DNA of 64,000 nt from Pseudomonas shahriarae (GCF_014268455.2 NZ_CP077085.1:4753001-4817000); one strand, 5' to 3'. Positions 43,939 through 54,333 are shown, numbered from the stretch's first letter. Notes: a model not told the origin generated them from the sequence alone. Numbers and translations: made by a program.

Positions 43939-45288
43939 ATGACTGATCTGCTCACCTCGATCCAGCGTGCAATCGATCTGCCGCCCACGCCGCTGGCGAC
44001 CACTGCAGCCGGCGCCCTGCCGTCAACCTTCGCTGTCACCGAGCTGGCCTGCGCCAGCATCGGGGCTGCCGGCCAGGCCATAGCCCGGCTGCTGGAACAA
44101 CACACCGGGCGCCTGCCCCTGATCAGCGTCGACCCGCGCCTGGCCTCCTTCTGGTTCTCCAGCTCCCTGCGCCCACTGGGCTGGAACGTACCGCCGCTGT
44201 GGGATCCGATTGCCGGCGACTACGCCTGCGCTGACGGCTGGATTCGTCTGCACACCAACGCCCCCCACCACCGCGCAGCTGCCGAGCGTGTACTGGGGCA
44301 GGTCGCGGATCGGGCGGCGATGGCGCTCAGGGTCGCCTCCTGGAACGCTGCCGAGCTTGAGCAGGCGATTGTCGATGAGGCCGGCTGCGCCGCGCAGATG
44401 CGCACCTGGCAGCACTGGCAGGCTCATCCCCAAGGGTTGGCGGTCAATCAGGAACCGTTGGTGGCATGGGAGCGCTTCGAGGCAGCCGGCAACACCACCT
44501 GGCTGGGCAACGTGGCGCGCCCGTTGGCGGGGGTCAAGGTACTGGACCTGACCCGCGTTCTGGCCGGTCCTGTGGCCAGCCGTTTTCTCGCAGGGCTTGG
44601 CGCCGACGTATTACGCATCGACTCCCCCACCTGGAACGAACCAGGGGTCGTGCCGGAAATGACCCTGGGCAAACGCTGCGCGCGCCTGGACCTTAAAAAC
44701 ACCGACGACCGGCAATTATTCGAAGGTTTGCTCAAGGATGCCGACATTCTGTTTCACGGTTATCGGGCCGATGCACTGGAGCAACTGGGTTACAACGCGA
44801 GCGCACTGCAGCAACTCGCCCCCGGCCTGATCGACGTCAGCCTCAACGCCTACGGCTGGAGCGGCCCGTGGCGCAATCGCCGGGGCTTCGACAGCCTGGT
44901 GCAGATGAGCAGCGGTATCGCCCACGCCGGCATGCAATGGAAGCAGGCGGATAAACCCGTGCCGCTGCCGGTGCAGGCGCTGGACCATGCCACCGGTTAC
45001 CTGATGGCGGCCAGTGCGATACTGGCCTTGGCCGAGCGCTTAAGCAGCGGGCATGGGGGTTCGGCCCGGCTGTCGCTGGCGCGTACGGCGAAATTGTTGA
45101 TCGAGGCGGGACAAGGCGTGAAGCAGCCAGCGTTGCGTGAAGAAGAACCGGGTGATCAGGGGCTGCTGGTGGAGCAGACGGCCTGGGGGCCGGCGCATCG
45201 GTTGCTGGCGCCGGTCACTCTTGCCGGGACACCGCTGCAGTGGGATTTGCCGGCTGGGGAATTGGGCGCGCATCGAGCACGGTGGTGA
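43939..45288 (+). CDS. CaiB/BaiF-family CoA transferase
   Basis: 449 residues. The family III CoA-transferase core is plain in the second half: LAGVKVLDLTRVLAGPVASR (about 195-214), LGADVLRIDSP, KRCARLDLKN, GFDSLVQMSSGIAHA and QALDHATGYLMAASA. The first 190 residues (with SFWFSSSLRPLGW) resemble a second, degenerate half, so the gene may be an internal fusion. GGAGGG is five or six bases before the ATG. Substrate unknown. Confidence 0.78.
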   Translation: MTDLLTSIQRAIDLPPTPLATTAAGALPSTFAVTELACASIGAAGQAIARLLEQHTGRLPLISVDPRLASFWFSSSLRPLGWNVPPLWDPIAGDYACADGWIRLHTNAPHHRAAAERVLGQVADRAAMALRVASWNAAELEQAIVDEAGCAAQMRTWQHWQAHPQGLAVNQEPLVAWERFEAAGNTTWLGNVARPLAGVKVLDLTRVLAGPVASRFLAGLGADVLRIDSPTWNEPGVVPEMTLGKRCARLDLKNTDDRQLFEGLLKDADILFHGYRADALEQLGYNASALQQLAPGLIDVSLNAYGWSGPWRNRRGFDSLVQMSSGIAHAGMQWKQADKPVPLPVQALDHATGYLMAASAILALAERLSSGHGGSARLSLARTAKLLIEAGQGVKQPALREEEPGDQGLLVEQTAWGPAHRLLAPVTLAGTPLQWDLPAGELGAHRARW

Positions 45289-45300
45289 CCTTGAAATGGT

Positions 45301-45374
45301 CATCGCGGGCAAGCCCGGCTCCCACAGTTGACCGGGTACACGATCAACTGTGGGAGCGGGCTTGCCCGCGATAA
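45301..45374. repeat. REP pair, head-to-head
   Basis: Inverted REP (ATCGCGGGCAAGCCCGGCTC then CCACAGTTGA) followed by the direct copy (TCAACTGTGGGAGCGGGCTT then GCCCGCGATAAG). Between the convergent ends of the CoA-transferase and the arcD paralogue. Confidence 0.86.
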
Positions 45375-45408
45375 GGCCCTCCCCAGCACAATCAACCAGG
45401 CGTCATGC

Positions 45409-46836
45409 TCACAGGGTCAGCACTCCGCTATACAACCCATACGCCGCCAGGCTCGCCCCGGCAATCACGCAACTGAAAATCCCCTTTTCCAGCAAGGTAA
45501 ACAGCGGCTGGCCCTGCTCGCGCTTGGCCTGGGCAAACAAAATCACCCCAGGTGCATACAGCAACGCCGACAGCAGCAGGTATTTCAAGCCCCCGGCATA
45601 CAGCAGCCACACCGCATAGCCCAGGGCAATCACGCCGACCAGCAGGTCCTTGAGCCGCTGGCCATGGGCTTCTTCGTAGGTTTCTCCGCGCCCGCACAAC
45701 AACACGGCATAGGCCGCCGACCATAAATACGGCACGAGGATCATCGACGACGCCAGGTAGATCAACGTGGTGTAAGTGCTGGCCGAAAACAGCGTGATCA
45801 CCAGGAACAGCTGGATCATCACATTGGTCAGCCACAACGCATTGACCGGCACGCGGTTGGCATTTTCCTTTTTCAGGAAGGCCGGCATGGTCTTGTCATG
45901 GGCAGTGGCGTAGAGAATTTCGGCACACAGCAAGGCCCATGACAGCAACGCCCCCAGCAGCGACACCGCCAGGCCGATGCTGATCAACATTGCGCCCCAG
46001 GGGCCGACGATATGTTCCAGCACGCCCGCCAGTGAGGGGTTCTGCAAGTTGGCCAACTCAGGCTGGCTCATGATCCCCAGGGACAGCACGTTGACCAGCA
46101 CCAGCAGGGCCAGCACTCCGACAAACCCGATCACCGTGGCGCGGCCCACGTCCGAGCGTTTTTCCGCGCGCGCCGAGTACACGCTGGCCCCTTCGATACC
46201 GATAAACACAAACACGGTGACCAGCATCATATTGCGCACCTGGTCCATCACCCCGCCGAACTGCGGGTTGCCCAGGCCCCAGATATCCCGGGTGAATACA
46301 TCCGCCTTGAAGGCCACGGCGGCGATCACGATAAACATCAGCAGCGGAACGATCTTGGCCACGGTGGTGACCTGGTTGATAAACGCTGCCTCCTTGATCC
46401 CGCGCATCACCAGAAAATGCACAGCCCACAGCAGCAACGACGCGCAACCGATCGCCACCGGCGTGTTGCCTTGGCCGAACACCGGGAAAAAATAGCCCAG
46501 GGTGCTGAACAGCAACACGAAATAGCCGACGTTGCCCATCCAGGCACTGATCCAGTAGCCCCAGGCCGACGAGAAGCCCATGTAGTCGCCAAACCCCGCC
46601 TTGGCGTAGGCATACACCCCGGAGTCGAGGTTGGGCTTGCGGTTGGCCAGGGTCTGGAACACGAACGCGAGGGTCAACATACCCACGGCAGTGATCCCCC
46701 AACCGATCAGGATCGCCCCCACCTCGGCCCGCGCAGCCATGTTCTGCGGCAACGAGAAGATTCCGCCGCCAATCATCGAGCCCACCACCAATGCCACCAG
46801 AGCACTGAGACGCAGCTTTTGTGCCGGTTGCGACAT
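45409..46836 (-). CDS. Arginine/ornithine antiporter paralogue (ArcD-like)
   Basis: 475 residues, about 12-13 membrane helices of the APC superfamily. LRLSALVALVVGSMIGGGIF, GVYAYAKAGFGDYMGFSSAW and KRSDVGRATVIGF are shared almost word for word with the ArcD encoded divergently at 47.3 kb; the two proteins have the same length and appear roughly 75 percent identical by eye. It exchanges arginine and ornithine, or a related cationic amino acid. The ATG at 46836 has AGGAG five bases upstream. Preceded by an Anr-like site. Confidence 0.83.
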   Translation of the reverse strand: MSQPAQKLRLSALVALVVGSMIGGGIFSLPQNMAARAEVGAILIGWGITAVGMLTLAFVFQTLANRKPNLDSGVYAYAKAGFGDYMGFSSAWGYWISAWMGNVGYFVLLFSTLGYFFPVFGQGNTPVAIGCASLLLWAVHFLVMRGIKEAAFINQVTTVAKIVPLLMFIVIAAVAFKADVFTRDIWGLGNPQFGGVMDQVRNMMLVTVFVFIGIEGASVYSARAEKRSDVGRATVIGFVGVLALLVLVNVLSLGIMSQPELANLQNPSLAGVLEHIVGPWGAMLISIGLAVSLLGALLSWALLCAEILYATAHDKTMPAFLKKENANRVPVNALWLTNVMIQLFLVITLFSASTYTTLIYLASSMILVPYLWSAAYAVLLCGRGETYEEAHGQRLKDLLVGVIALGYAVWLLYAGGLKYLLLSALLYAPGVILFAQAKREQGQPLFTLLEKGIFSCVIAGASLAAYGLYSGVLTL

Positions 46837-46883
46837 AGAAACTCCTGCAGATAAAACAGTTATTGAGCGCTGCACTCGGCTAA

Positions 46884-46897
46884 TTTATCGAAATCAA
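46884..46897. promoter_or_regulatory. Anr/Fnr-type box upstream of the leftward arcD paralogue
   Basis: TTTAT-CGAA-ATCAA differs from the consensus TTGAT-N4-ATCAA at one position. Centred about 54 bases from the leftward ATG, in range for class II activation. Confidence 0.55.
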
Positions 46898-47202
46898 TCA
46901 ATGTTTATTAGCTATAGCGAATAAAACTGCTCGCCTCATAACTTAATGACATTTCAATTAATCGAGTTTAGGTAAATTTAGAATTTAAATACGGCTTGTC
47001 TTTTATCCATGGGAGGTATTTGGCAAAGCCTCTGAAAAAGTTTGCACATCTGCGAAAACGGGCTAGCTTCAAGCGTCCACGTCTTGCGCACAAAAGGATT
47101 AACCCGAACGGAGAGATGCTCTGAAATGAGCATATCCGGGCAATTATACGCCTGTAGCATTTATTCATAAGTCTTTAATTCACAATGGAATGTGCCAATG
47201 AA

Positions 47203-47216
47203 GTGATCTAAGTCAG
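47203..47216. promoter_or_regulatory. Anr/Fnr-type box upstream of arcD
   Basis: GTGATCTAAGTCAG keeps the TGAT-N4-GTCA core of pseudomonad Anr sites. A -10-like TATTCT lies at 47239-47244, putting the site near -41 relative to a start at about 47251, the classic activating position. It fits oxygen-limited induction of arcDABC. Confidence 0.6.
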
Positions 47217-47277
47217 CTATTTGAACAGCGCACAGTTTTATTCTGTGGTCTCTCTTCTCCTGCATTGGAGTCACGCA

Positions 47278-48705
47278 ATGTCTGAATCTCCCGGAAAACT
47301 TCGATTAGGCGCCCTTGTTGCTCTTGTTGTGGGCTCAATGATTGGCGGCGGGATCTTCTCGTTGCCGCAAAATATGGCCGCCAGCGCCGATGTCGGTGCG
47401 GTGTTGATTGGTTGGGTTATCACTGCCGTGGGTATGTTGACCCTGGCCTTTGTATTCCAGACCCTGGCCAATCGCAAACCTGACCTGGACGGCGGCGTGT
47501 ACGCCTACGCCAAGGCCGGTTTTGGCGACTACATGGGTTTCTCGTCAGCCTGGGGCTACTGGATCAGTGCCTGGCTGGGCAACGTCGGCTACTTCGTGTT
47601 GCTGTTCAGCACCCTGGGCTACTTCTTCCCCATCTTCGGCGAAGGCAACACCCCGGCGGCGGTGATCGGCGCCTCGGTGCTGTTGTGGGCCGTGCATTTT
47701 CTGGTATTGCGCGGGATCAAGGAGGCGGCGTTTATCAACCTGGTGACCACCGTCGCCAAGATCGTACCGCTGGTGCTATTTGTATTGATCGCGCTGTTCG
47801 CGTTCAAGCTGGACATCTTCACCGCTGATATCTGGGGCCTGAAAAACCCCGACCTGGGCAGCGTAATGAACCAGGTGCGCAACATGATGCTGGTCACCGT
47901 CTGGGTATTTATCGGTATCGAAGGCGCGAGCATCTTCTCGTCCCGTGCCGAAAAACGCTCGGACGTGGGCAAGGCCACCGTCATCGGCTTTATCACCGTG
48001 CTGCTGTTCCTGATGCTGGTGAACGTGCTGTCCCTGGGCATCATGACCCAACCGGAACTGGCCAAGCTGCAGAACCCGTCGATGGCCGCCGTGCTGGAGC
48101 ATGTGGTCGGCCACTGGGGCGCGGTGCTGATCAGCGTCGGCTTGATCATCTCGCTGCTGGGTGCGCTGCTGTCGTGGGTGCTGCTGTGTGCAGAGATCAT
48201 GTTCGCCGCTGCCAAAGACCACACCATGCCGGAGTTCCTGCGTAAGGAAAACGCCAACCATGTGCCGGTCAACGCCCTGTGGCTGACCAACGCCATGGTC
48301 CAGGTCTTCCTGGTGATCACCCTGTTTTCCGCCAGTACCTACCTGTCGCTGATCTACCTCGCCACCTCGATGATCCTCGTGCCCTACCTGTGGTCGGCGG
48401 CCTACGCGCTGCTGCTGGCAGTGCGCGGCGAGACCTACGAGGCGGCCCTGGCCGAGCGCAAGAAAGACCTGTTTATCGGCGCCGTCGCTCTGATCTACGC
48501 GGTCTGGCTGCTGTATGCCGGTGGCACCAAGTACCTGCTGCTGTCCGCCCTGCTCTACGCCCCTGGCGCGATCCTGTTCGCCAAGGCCAAGCGTGAACTG
48601 GGCAAACCGATTTTCACCAACGTCGAGAAGCTGATTTTCGCCGCAGTGGTCATTGGCGCCCTGGTGGCGGCCTATGGGCTCTACGACGGCTTCCTGACCC
48701 TGTAA
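47278..48705 (+). CDS. arcD: Arginine/ornithine antiporter ArcD
   Basis: 475 residues, 12-13 membrane helices. Starts MSESPGKLRLGALVALVVGS; carries GSMIGGGIFSLPQNMAASAD and AYAKAGFGDYMGFSSAWGYW. Imports arginine and exports ornithine for the arginine deiminase pathway. GGAG is nine bases before the ATG. First gene of arcDABC, 34 bases before arcA. Confidence 0.93.
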   Translation: MSESPGKLRLGALVALVVGSMIGGGIFSLPQNMAASADVGAVLIGWVITAVGMLTLAFVFQTLANRKPDLDGGVYAYAKAGFGDYMGFSSAWGYWISAWLGNVGYFVLLFSTLGYFFPIFGEGNTPAAVIGASVLLWAVHFLVLRGIKEAAFINLVTTVAKIVPLVLFVLIALFAFKLDIFTADIWGLKNPDLGSVMNQVRNMMLVTVWVFIGIEGASIFSSRAEKRSDVGKATVIGFITVLLFLMLVNVLSLGIMTQPELAKLQNPSMAAVLEHVVGHWGAVLISVGLIISLLGALLSWVLLCAEIMFAAAKDHTMPEFLRKENANHVPVNALWLTNAMVQVFLVITLFSASTYLSLIYLATSMILVPYLWSAAYALLLAVRGETYEAALAERKKDLFIGAVALIYAVWLLYAGGTKYLLLSALLYAPGAILFAKAKRELGKPIFTNVEKLIFAAVVIGALVAAYGLYDGFLTL

Positions 48706-48739
48706 CACCTGAATCTTTATGTTCACTGGAGGATCTGTA

Positions 48740-49996
48740 ATGACCACGGAAAAAGTTAAGTACGGCGTACATTCCGAAGCCGGCAAACTGCGCAAAGTCA
48801 TGGTGTGTTCCCCAGGTCTGGCCCATCAGCGGCTGACCCCCAACAATTGCGACGAACTGTTGTTCGATGACGTGCTCTGGGTTGCCCAGGCCAAGCGGGA
48901 CCATTTCGACTTCGTCACCAAGATGCGCGAACGCGATATTGATGTGCTGGAAATGCACAACCTGCTGACCGACATTGTTGCCATCCCCGAAGCCCTGGAC
49001 TGGATCCTCGAGCGCAAGATCACTGCCGATACAGTTGGCTTGGGCCTGGCCGATGAAGTCGGTTCCTGGCTGCGCAGCCTGGAGCCGCGCAAGATCGCCG
49101 AGTTCCTGATCGGTGGCGTGTCGGCCGATGACCTGCCGAGCAGCTTTGGTGGTAAGACCATCGAGATGTTCCGCGACTTCCTCGGCCACTCAAGCTTTAT
49201 CCTGCCGCCGCTGCCCAACACCCAGTTCACCCGCGACACCACCTGCTGGATCTACGGTGGCGTAACGCTCAACCCGATGTACTGGCCGGCGCGACGTCAG
49301 GAAACCCTGCTGACCACCGCCATCTACAAGTTCCACCCCGAGTTCACCAACGCCGACTTCCAGATCTGGTACGGCGACCCTGACCTGCAACACGGTGCAG
49401 CCACCCTGGAAGGCGGCGACGTGATGCCGATTGGCAACGGCGTGGTCTTGATCGGTATGGGCGAGCGCTCGTCCCACCAGGCCATCGGCCAACTGGCGCG
49501 CAACCTGTTCAAGAACAAGGCCGTGGAAAAAGTCATCGTGGCCGGCCTGCCGAAATCCCGCGCCGCGATGCACCTGGACACCGTGTTCAGCTTCTGCGAC
49601 CGCGACCTGGTCACCGTCTTCCCCGAAGTGGTAAGCCAGATCGTTCCTTTCACCCTGCGCCCTGACGAAAGCAAGCCCCACGGCATTGATATCCAACGGG
49701 AGAAAACCAACTTCCTCGACACCGTGGCCGCAGCCCTTGGCCTCAAGACCCTGCGCGTAGTGGAAACCGGCGGCAACAGCTTCGCCGCCGAACGCGAACA
49801 GTGGGATGACGGCAACAACGTGGTAGCGGTAGAGCCTGGCGTGGTGATCGGTTACGACCGCAACACCTACACCAACACCCTGCTGCGCAAGGCCGGTGTG
49901 GAAGTCATCACTATCAGTGCCGGTGAACTGGGTCGCGGCCGTGGCGGTGGCCACTGCATGACCTGCCCAATCATCCGCGATCCTATCGACTACTAA
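48740..49996 (+). CDS. arcA: Arginine deiminase
   Basis: 418 residues. Converts arginine to citrulline and ammonia. Catalytic residues: Cys406 in GGGHCMTCP, and the acidic and His residues in [18 protein letters not shown] and LHLD-like MHLDTVF. Same length as the P. aeruginosa enzyme. TGGAGGA precedes the ATG by seven to nine bases. Confidence 0.97.
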   Translation: MTTEKVKYGVHSEAGKLRKVMVCSPGLAHQRLTPNNCDELLFDDVLWVAQAKRDHFDFVTKMRERDIDVLEMHNLLTDIVAIPEALDWILERKITADTVGLGLADEVGSWLRSLEPRKIAEFLIGGVSADDLPSSFGGKTIEMFRDFLGHSSFILPPLPNTQFTRDTTCWIYGGVTLNPMYWPARRQETLLTTAIYKFHPEFTNADFQIWYGDPDLQHGAATLEGGDVMPIGNGVVLIGMGERSSHQAIGQLARNLFKNKAVEKVIVAGLPKSRAAMHLDTVFSFCDRDLVTVFPEVVSQIVPFTLRPDESKPHGIDIQREKTNFLDTVAAALGLKTLRVVETGGNSFAAEREQWDDGNNVVAVEPGVVIGYDRNTYTNTLLRKAGVEVITISAGELGRGRGGGHCMTCPIIRDPIDY

Positions 49997-50007
49997 ACGA
50001 CCGTCTC

Positions 50008-50038
50008 CCCGGTCGGCACCTACCCGATGCCGACCGGG
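50008..50038. other. Intergenic hairpin between arcA and arcB
   Basis: CCCGGTCGGCA and TGCCGACCGGG pair perfectly (11 bp) around a nine-base loop. No T-run follows, so it is probably a processing or stabilising element of the polycistronic arc mRNA rather than a terminator. Confidence 0.65.
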
Positions 50039-50066
50039 CCGATTACCGAATCCAAGGAGAATCATC

Positions 50067-51077
50067 ATGGCGTTCAACATCCACAACCGTAACCTGCTGA
50101 GCCTGGAACACCACACCCCGCGCGAGCTGCGCTACCTGCTGGACCTGTCCCGCGACCTCAAGCGCGCCAAGTACACCGGCACCGAGCAGCAGCACCTCAA
50201 AGGCAACAACATCGCGCTGATCTTCGAGAAAACCTCGACCCGCACCCGATGTGCCTTCGAAGTCGCAGCCTATGACCAGGGCGCCAACGTCACCTATATC
50301 GACCCGAACTCGTCGCAGATCGGCCACAAAGAAAGCATGAAAGACACCGCCCGCGTACTCGGGCGCATGTACGACGCCATCGAATACCGTGGCTTCAAGC
50401 AGGAAATCGTCGAAGAACTGGCGAAATTTGCCGGGGTACCGGTGTTCAACGGCCTGACCGACGAGTACCACCCAACCCAGATGATCGCCGACGTGCTGAC
50501 CATGCGTGAACACGCTGACAAGCCGATCCACGACATCAGCTACGCCTACCTGGGCGACGCCCGTAACAACATGGGCAACTCGCTGCTGCTGGTCGGCGCC
50601 AAACTGGGCATGGACGTACGCATCTGCGCACCCAAAGCCCTGTGGCCCCACGATGACCTGGTCGGTCGCTGCAAAAAATACGCGGAAGAAAGCGGTGCAC
50701 GCATCACCCTCACCGAAGACCCGAAAGCGGCGGTCAAGGGCGTGGACTTTATCCACACTGACGTCTGGGTCTCCATGGGCGAGCCAGTGGAAGCCTGGGC
50801 CGAGCGTATCGAGCAACTGCTGCCGTACCAGGTCAATGCCCAACTGATGAAAGCCACCGGCAACCCACGCACCAAGTTCATGCACTGCCTGCCGGCGTTC
50901 CATAACAGCGATACCAAGATCGGCAAACAGATTGCCGAGCAGTATCCGCACCTGGCCAACGGCATCGAAGTGACCGACGACGTGTTCGAGTCCCCAGCCT
51001 GCATCGCCTTCGAGCAAGCGGAAAACCGCATGCACACCATCAAGGCGATCCTGGTTTCGACGCTGGCTGACTTGTAA
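50067..51077 (+). CDS. arcB: Ornithine carbamoyltransferase, catabolic
   Basis: 336 residues. Phosphorolyses citrulline to ornithine and carbamoyl phosphate. Carbamoyl-phosphate site [12 protein letters not shown] (about 53-64), HPTQ in [11 protein letters not shown], and ornithine site HCLPAFHN near the C-terminus. Catabolic assignment rests on its place between arcA and arcC. AAGGAGAA precedes the ATG. Confidence 0.96.
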   Translation: MAFNIHNRNLLSLEHHTPRELRYLLDLSRDLKRAKYTGTEQQHLKGNNIALIFEKTSTRTRCAFEVAAYDQGANVTYIDPNSSQIGHKESMKDTARVLGRMYDAIEYRGFKQEIVEELAKFAGVPVFNGLTDEYHPTQMIADVLTMREHADKPIHDISYAYLGDARNNMGNSLLLVGAKLGMDVRICAPKALWPHDDLVGRCKKYAEESGARITLTEDPKAAVKGVDFIHTDVWVSMGEPVEAWAERIEQLLPYQVNAQLMKATGNPRTKFMHCLPAFHNSDTKIGKQIAEQYPHLANGIEVTDDVFESPACIAFEQAENRMHTIKAILVSTLADL

Positions 51078-51110
51078 CCCAACACCGCTCCCACTGATGT
51101 AACACGGTCA

Positions 51111-51210
51111 ATGTGGGAGCGGGCTTTATGCGGCCTTGCCCGCGATGCAGTCACCTCGGTCTGCCAGGCATATTGAGGTGATGCCATCGCAGGCAAGCCA
51201 GCTCCCACAT
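51111..51210. repeat. REP pair inside the arc operon
   Basis: Left unit GTGGGAGCGGGCTT-TATGCGGC-CTTGCCCGCGATG has extra bases in its stem loop compared with the usual GGGCTTGCCC; the right unit is an intact inverted REP. Lies between arcB and arcC. Confidence 0.86.
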
Positions 51211-51271
51211 AAAGCCAACTCCGACATTTTGTCCGGTGTTCACAAAGCCGCACTCTAAAAGGACAACCGCT

Positions 51272-52201
51272 ATGCGTATCGTCGTTGCTCTGGGCGGTAA
51301 CGCCCTGCTCCGCCGTGGTGAACCCATGACTGCGGACAACCAACGCGCCAATATCCGGATCGCCACCGAACAGATTGCCAAGATCCATCCCGGCAATGAG
51401 CTGGTGATCGCCCACGGCAATGGGCCGCAAGTCGGCCTGCTGTCCCTGCAAGCCGCCGCCTACACCCAGGTCTCGCCCTACCCGCTGGACGTGCTGGGTG
51501 CCGAAACCGAAGGCATGATCGGCTACATCATCGAACAGGAACTGGGCAACCTGCTGGACTTTGAGGTGCCATTCGCCACCCTGCTGACCCAGGTTGAAGT
51601 GGACGCCAACGACCCGGCCTTTCAGAACCCGACCAAGCCGATCGGCCCGGTCTACTCCAAAGCCGAAGCGGAAAAACTGGCCGCAGAAAAAGGCTGGGCG
51701 ATTGCCCCCGATGGCGATAAATACCGCCGGGTAGTGGCCAGCCCACGGCCCAAACGCATCTTTGAGATCCGCCCGATCAAGTGGCTGCTGGAAAAGAGCA
51801 GCATCGTGATCTGTGCCGGCGGCGGCGGCATCCCGACCATGTATGACGAGAACGGCAAGCTCAAGGGCATCGAGGCGGTGATCGACAAAGACCTGTGTTC
51901 CTCGCTGCTGGCCCAGCAACTGGAAGCCGACCTGCTGGTGATCGCCACCGACGTCAACGCCGCCTTTATCGACTTCGGCAAGCCAACGCAAAAGGCTATC
52001 GGCCAGGCCCACCCCGACGACATGGAAACACTCGGCTTCGCCGCCGGCTCCATGGGGCCCAAGGTCCAGGCCGCCTGCGAGTTCGCCCGCAACACTGGCA
52101 AAACCGCAGTGATCGGTTCACTCTCGGACATCGAAGCGATCGTCCAGGGCACCGCCGGTACCCGTATCAGCACGGCAAAACCTGGCATCACCTACTTATA
52201 A
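51272..52201 (+). CDS. arcC: Carbamate kinase
   Basis: 309 residues. Makes ATP from carbamoyl phosphate and ADP, the energy-yielding last step. [50 protein letters not shown] and ATDVNAAF are family motifs. The ATG at 51272 has AAAAGGA upstream. The preceding 194 bases hold a REP pair. Confidence 0.96.
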   Translation: MRIVVALGGNALLRRGEPMTADNQRANIRIATEQIAKIHPGNELVIAHGNGPQVGLLSLQAAAYTQVSPYPLDVLGAETEGMIGYIIEQELGNLLDFEVPFATLLTQVEVDANDPAFQNPTKPIGPVYSKAEAEKLAAEKGWAIAPDGDKYRRVVASPRPKRIFEIRPIKWLLEKSSIVICAGGGGIPTMYDENGKLKGIEAVIDKDLCSSLLAQQLEADLLVIATDVNAAFIDFGKPTQKAIGQAHPDDMETLGFAAGSMGPKVQAACEFARNTGKTAVIGSLSDIEAIVQGTAGTRISTAKPGITYL

Positions 52202-52210
52202 ATACACCCC

Positions 52211-52231
52211 GGGCGGCTGTTGCAGCCGCCC
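52211..52231 (+). terminator. Hairpin after arcC
   Basis: GGGCGGCTG and CAGCCGCCC form a nine-base stem with a three-base loop, followed by TTCTCC. A weak terminator at the end of the arc operon, about 10 bases after the stop. Confidence 0.6.
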
Positions 52232-52262
52232 TTCTCCAATGCCTTGTTAGGGAGAGACGCCT

Positions 52263-52625
52263 ATGGCCATTTTTGAACCCGGTCACTTGCATGTTGAACG
52301 CCACGCCTTGAATGCCCAGGACCACAGCTACGACCTGTGCATCGACTATGAAGTCAGCCAGGATCCAAAGGAAGGCAAGGGAATGCTCTTCAAGATGCAT
52401 GGTTCGGTGCAGGGCAAAGAGCTCAAGGAAGAATTCTTCCTGCCCAAGGACCAGGCCTTCGACTTTGCCCGCCATGCCATGAACATTGCGCAGAAATACG
52501 GCATGCCGAAAACCGCGGTCCTCAACGGAGGCATGCATAAACAGTACGACTTGATGTTCGAGGATGTGCGCCACCAGCTGGATGTAAAGCCGGGCGATCC
52601 GATCAAGCCTGAACACCTGGAATAA
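52263..52625 (+). CDS. DUF5064 family protein
   Basis: 120 residues, soluble, no signal peptide. MAIFEPGHLHVERHALNAQD and KYGMPKTAVLNGGMHKQYDL match the DUF5064 family that I associate with pseudomonads. GGGAGAGA precedes the ATG. It follows arcC by about 60 bases and a hairpin and could be part of the same transcript. No function known. Confidence 0.72.
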   Translation: MAIFEPGHLHVERHALNAQDHSYDLCIDYEVSQDPKEGKGMLFKMHGSVQGKELKEEFFLPKDQAFDFARHAMNIAQKYGMPKTAVLNGGMHKQYDLMFEDVRHQLDVKPGDPIKPEHLE

Positions 52626-52653
52626 CCCCTGCTCCACGGCCAAAACAGATCAA

Positions 52654-52760
52654 ATGTGGGAGCCAGCTTGTGTGGGAGCTGGCTTGCCTGCGATGAAGGC
52701 ACCTCGATGTATCAGTCACACCTCGATGAGGCTATCGCAGGCAAGCCAACTCCCACATTT
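52654..52760. repeat. REP cluster (three units) between the DUF5064 gene and gcsR
   Basis: A truncated copy (TGTGGGAGCCAGCTTG), a full copy (TGTGGGAGCTGGCTTGCC) and an inverted copy (GCAGGCAAGCCAACTCCCAC). The spacer contains ACCTCGATG/CATCGAGGT-like mirror blocks. Confidence 0.86.
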
Positions 52761-52824
52761 TTGATCTCCACCGTCGCTCAGGCATACTGGCCACCCTCCG
52801 CATTGCAGAATCAAAGTCCGCCCC

Positions 52825-54333
52825 ATGCGTATCCACGTCAGCTTCATCGACCGCGTCGGCATTACCCAGGAAGTCCTGGCCCTGCTCGGTGGGCGCAATC
52901 TCAACCTGGATGCGGTGGAGATGATCCCGCCCAACGTCTACATCGACGCACCGACCCTGAGCGTGGAGGTGCTGGAAGAGTTGCGCGACGCGCTGTTCAG
53001 CGTCCATGGCGTACAGGCGGTGACGGTGGTGGATATCCTTCCCGGCCAGCGCCGCCACCTGCAACTCGACGCCCTGCTGGCGGCCATGACCGACCCGGTC
53101 CTGGCCCTGGACAGCGCCGGCAAGGTGCTGCTGGCCAACCCGGCGCTGATCGCCCTCTATGGCCGCGAGCCGGCTGGCGAAAGTATCGCCGAGCTGTTTG
53201 ACGATCCGGCGCTGCTGGAGGCCTTGCTCGAACATGGCTTTCGCCTGCCCCTGCGCGAGATCAGCGTCAACGGCCAGACCTTGCTGCTGGATGCCACGCC
53301 GATTACCGATGCCGGCGCGCTGCTGACGTTGTACCAACCCAATCGCATCGGCGAGCGGCTCTCGGCGCTGCACCATGACCATGCCGAAGGCTTCGATGCG
53401 TTGCTGGGCGAGTCCGTGGCCATCCGCACCCTCAAGACCCGTGCGCAACGGGTGGCGGCCCTCGACGCCCCGCTGTTGATCCAGGGCGAGACCGGCACCG
53501 GCAAAGAGCTGGTGGCCCGCGCCTGCCATGCCATCAGCGCACGCCACAGCTCACCGTTCCTGGCGCTGAACTGCGCGGCGCTGCCGGAAAACCTCGCCGA
53601 AAGCGAGCTGTTCGGCTACGCCCCCGGCGCCTTTACCGGCGCCCAGCGCGGCGGCAAGCCAGGGCTGATGGAACTGGCCAACCAGGGCACGGTGTTTCTC
53701 GATGAGATCGGCGAGATGTCGCCGTACTTGCAGGCCAAGCTGCTGCGTTTTCTCAATGACGGCAGCTTTCGCCGGGTCGGCGGCGACCGCGAGGTCAAGG
53801 TCAATGTGCGCATCCTCAGCGCCACCCACCGCGACCTGGAAAAGATGGTCAGCGAAGGCACCTTCCGCGAAGACCTGTTCTACCGCCTCAATGTGCTGAA
53901 TGTGGAAGTGCCGCCCCTGCGCGAACGTGGCCAGGACATCCTGCTGCTGGCCCGCTACTTCATGCAGCAGGCCTGCGCGCAGATCCAGCGCCCGGTCTGC
54001 CGCCTGGCACCGGGCACCTACCCGGCGCTGCTGGGCAACCGCTGGCCGGGTAATGTGCGCCAGTTGCAGAACGTGATCTTCCGCGCCGCCGCCATTTGCG
54101 AAAGCAACCTGGTGGACATTGGCGACCTGGATATTGCCGGCACCTCGGTCGCCCGCCAGAGCGACGGCGAAGTGAACAGCCTGGAGCAGGCCGTCGAGGA
54201 CTTTGAGCGCAGCCTGCTCGAAAAGCTCTACAGCACCTACCCCTCGACACGTCAGTTGGCCAACCGTCTACAGACGTCTCACACCGCTATCGCCCATCGG
54301 TTGCGCAAATACGGCATCCCCGGCAAACCCTGA
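52825..54333 (+). CDS. gcsR: Sigma-54-dependent activator GcsR (TyrR-like)
   Basis: 502 residues. N-terminal ACT domain (1 to about 75), PAS-like domain (about 80-190), AAA+ domain with Walker A GETGTGKE near 222, GAFTGA near 269 (needed for sigma-54 contact), Walker [10 protein letters not shown] near 292, and a C-terminal helix-turn-helix ([20 protein letters not shown]). The intact GAFTGA and the nearby gcvH-gcvP with a sigma-54 promoter favour GcsR, the glycine-cleavage regulator, over PhhR. Stop codon TGA directly abuts the opposing stop of the toxin-like gene. Confidence 0.85.
   Translation: MRIHVSFIDRVGITQEVLALLGGRNLNLDAVEMIPPNVYIDAPTLSVEVLEELRDALFSVHGVQAVTVVDILPGQRRHLQLDALLAAMTDPVLALDSAGKVLLANPALIALYGREPAGESIAELFDDPALLEALLEHGFRLPLREISVNGQTLLLDATPITDAGALLTLYQPNRIGERLSALHHDHAEGFDALLGESVAIRTLKTRAQRVAALDAPLLIQGETGTGKELVARACHAISARHSSPFLALNCAALPENLAESELFGYAPGAFTGAQRGGKPGLMELANQGTVFLDEIGEMSPYLQAKLLRFLNDGSFRRVGGDREVKVNVRILSATHRDLEKMVSEGTFREDLFYRLNVLNVEVPPLRERGQDILLLARYFMQQACAQIQRPVCRLAPGTYPALLGNRWPGNVRQLQNVIFRAAAICESNLVDIGDLDIAGTSVARQSDGEVNSLEQAVEDFERSLLEKLYSTYPSTRQLANRLQTSHTAIAHRLRKYGIPGKP

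Larger units (their letters stand above)
46837..47277. other. AT-rich divergent regulatory region between two arcD genes
   Basis: 441 bases without a convincing gene, visibly richer in A and T than the rest of the window. It holds an Anr-like site near each end (46884-46897, 47203-47216), a -10-like TATTCT at 47239-47244, and GGAG before the rightward start. A 66-codon open frame at 46968-47168 lacks a ribosome site. Confidence 0.7.

Noticed and set aside
46968..47168. 66-codon minus-strand frame in the arcD intergenic region
   Set aside because: No ribosome-binding site, odd residue composition and overlap with the presumed regulatory region.
52825..54333. Assignment of the TyrR-like regulator as PhhR
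   Set aside because: No phhA/phhB nearby; adjacency to gcvH-gcvP and an intact GAFTGA with a sigma-54 promoter fit GcsR better.
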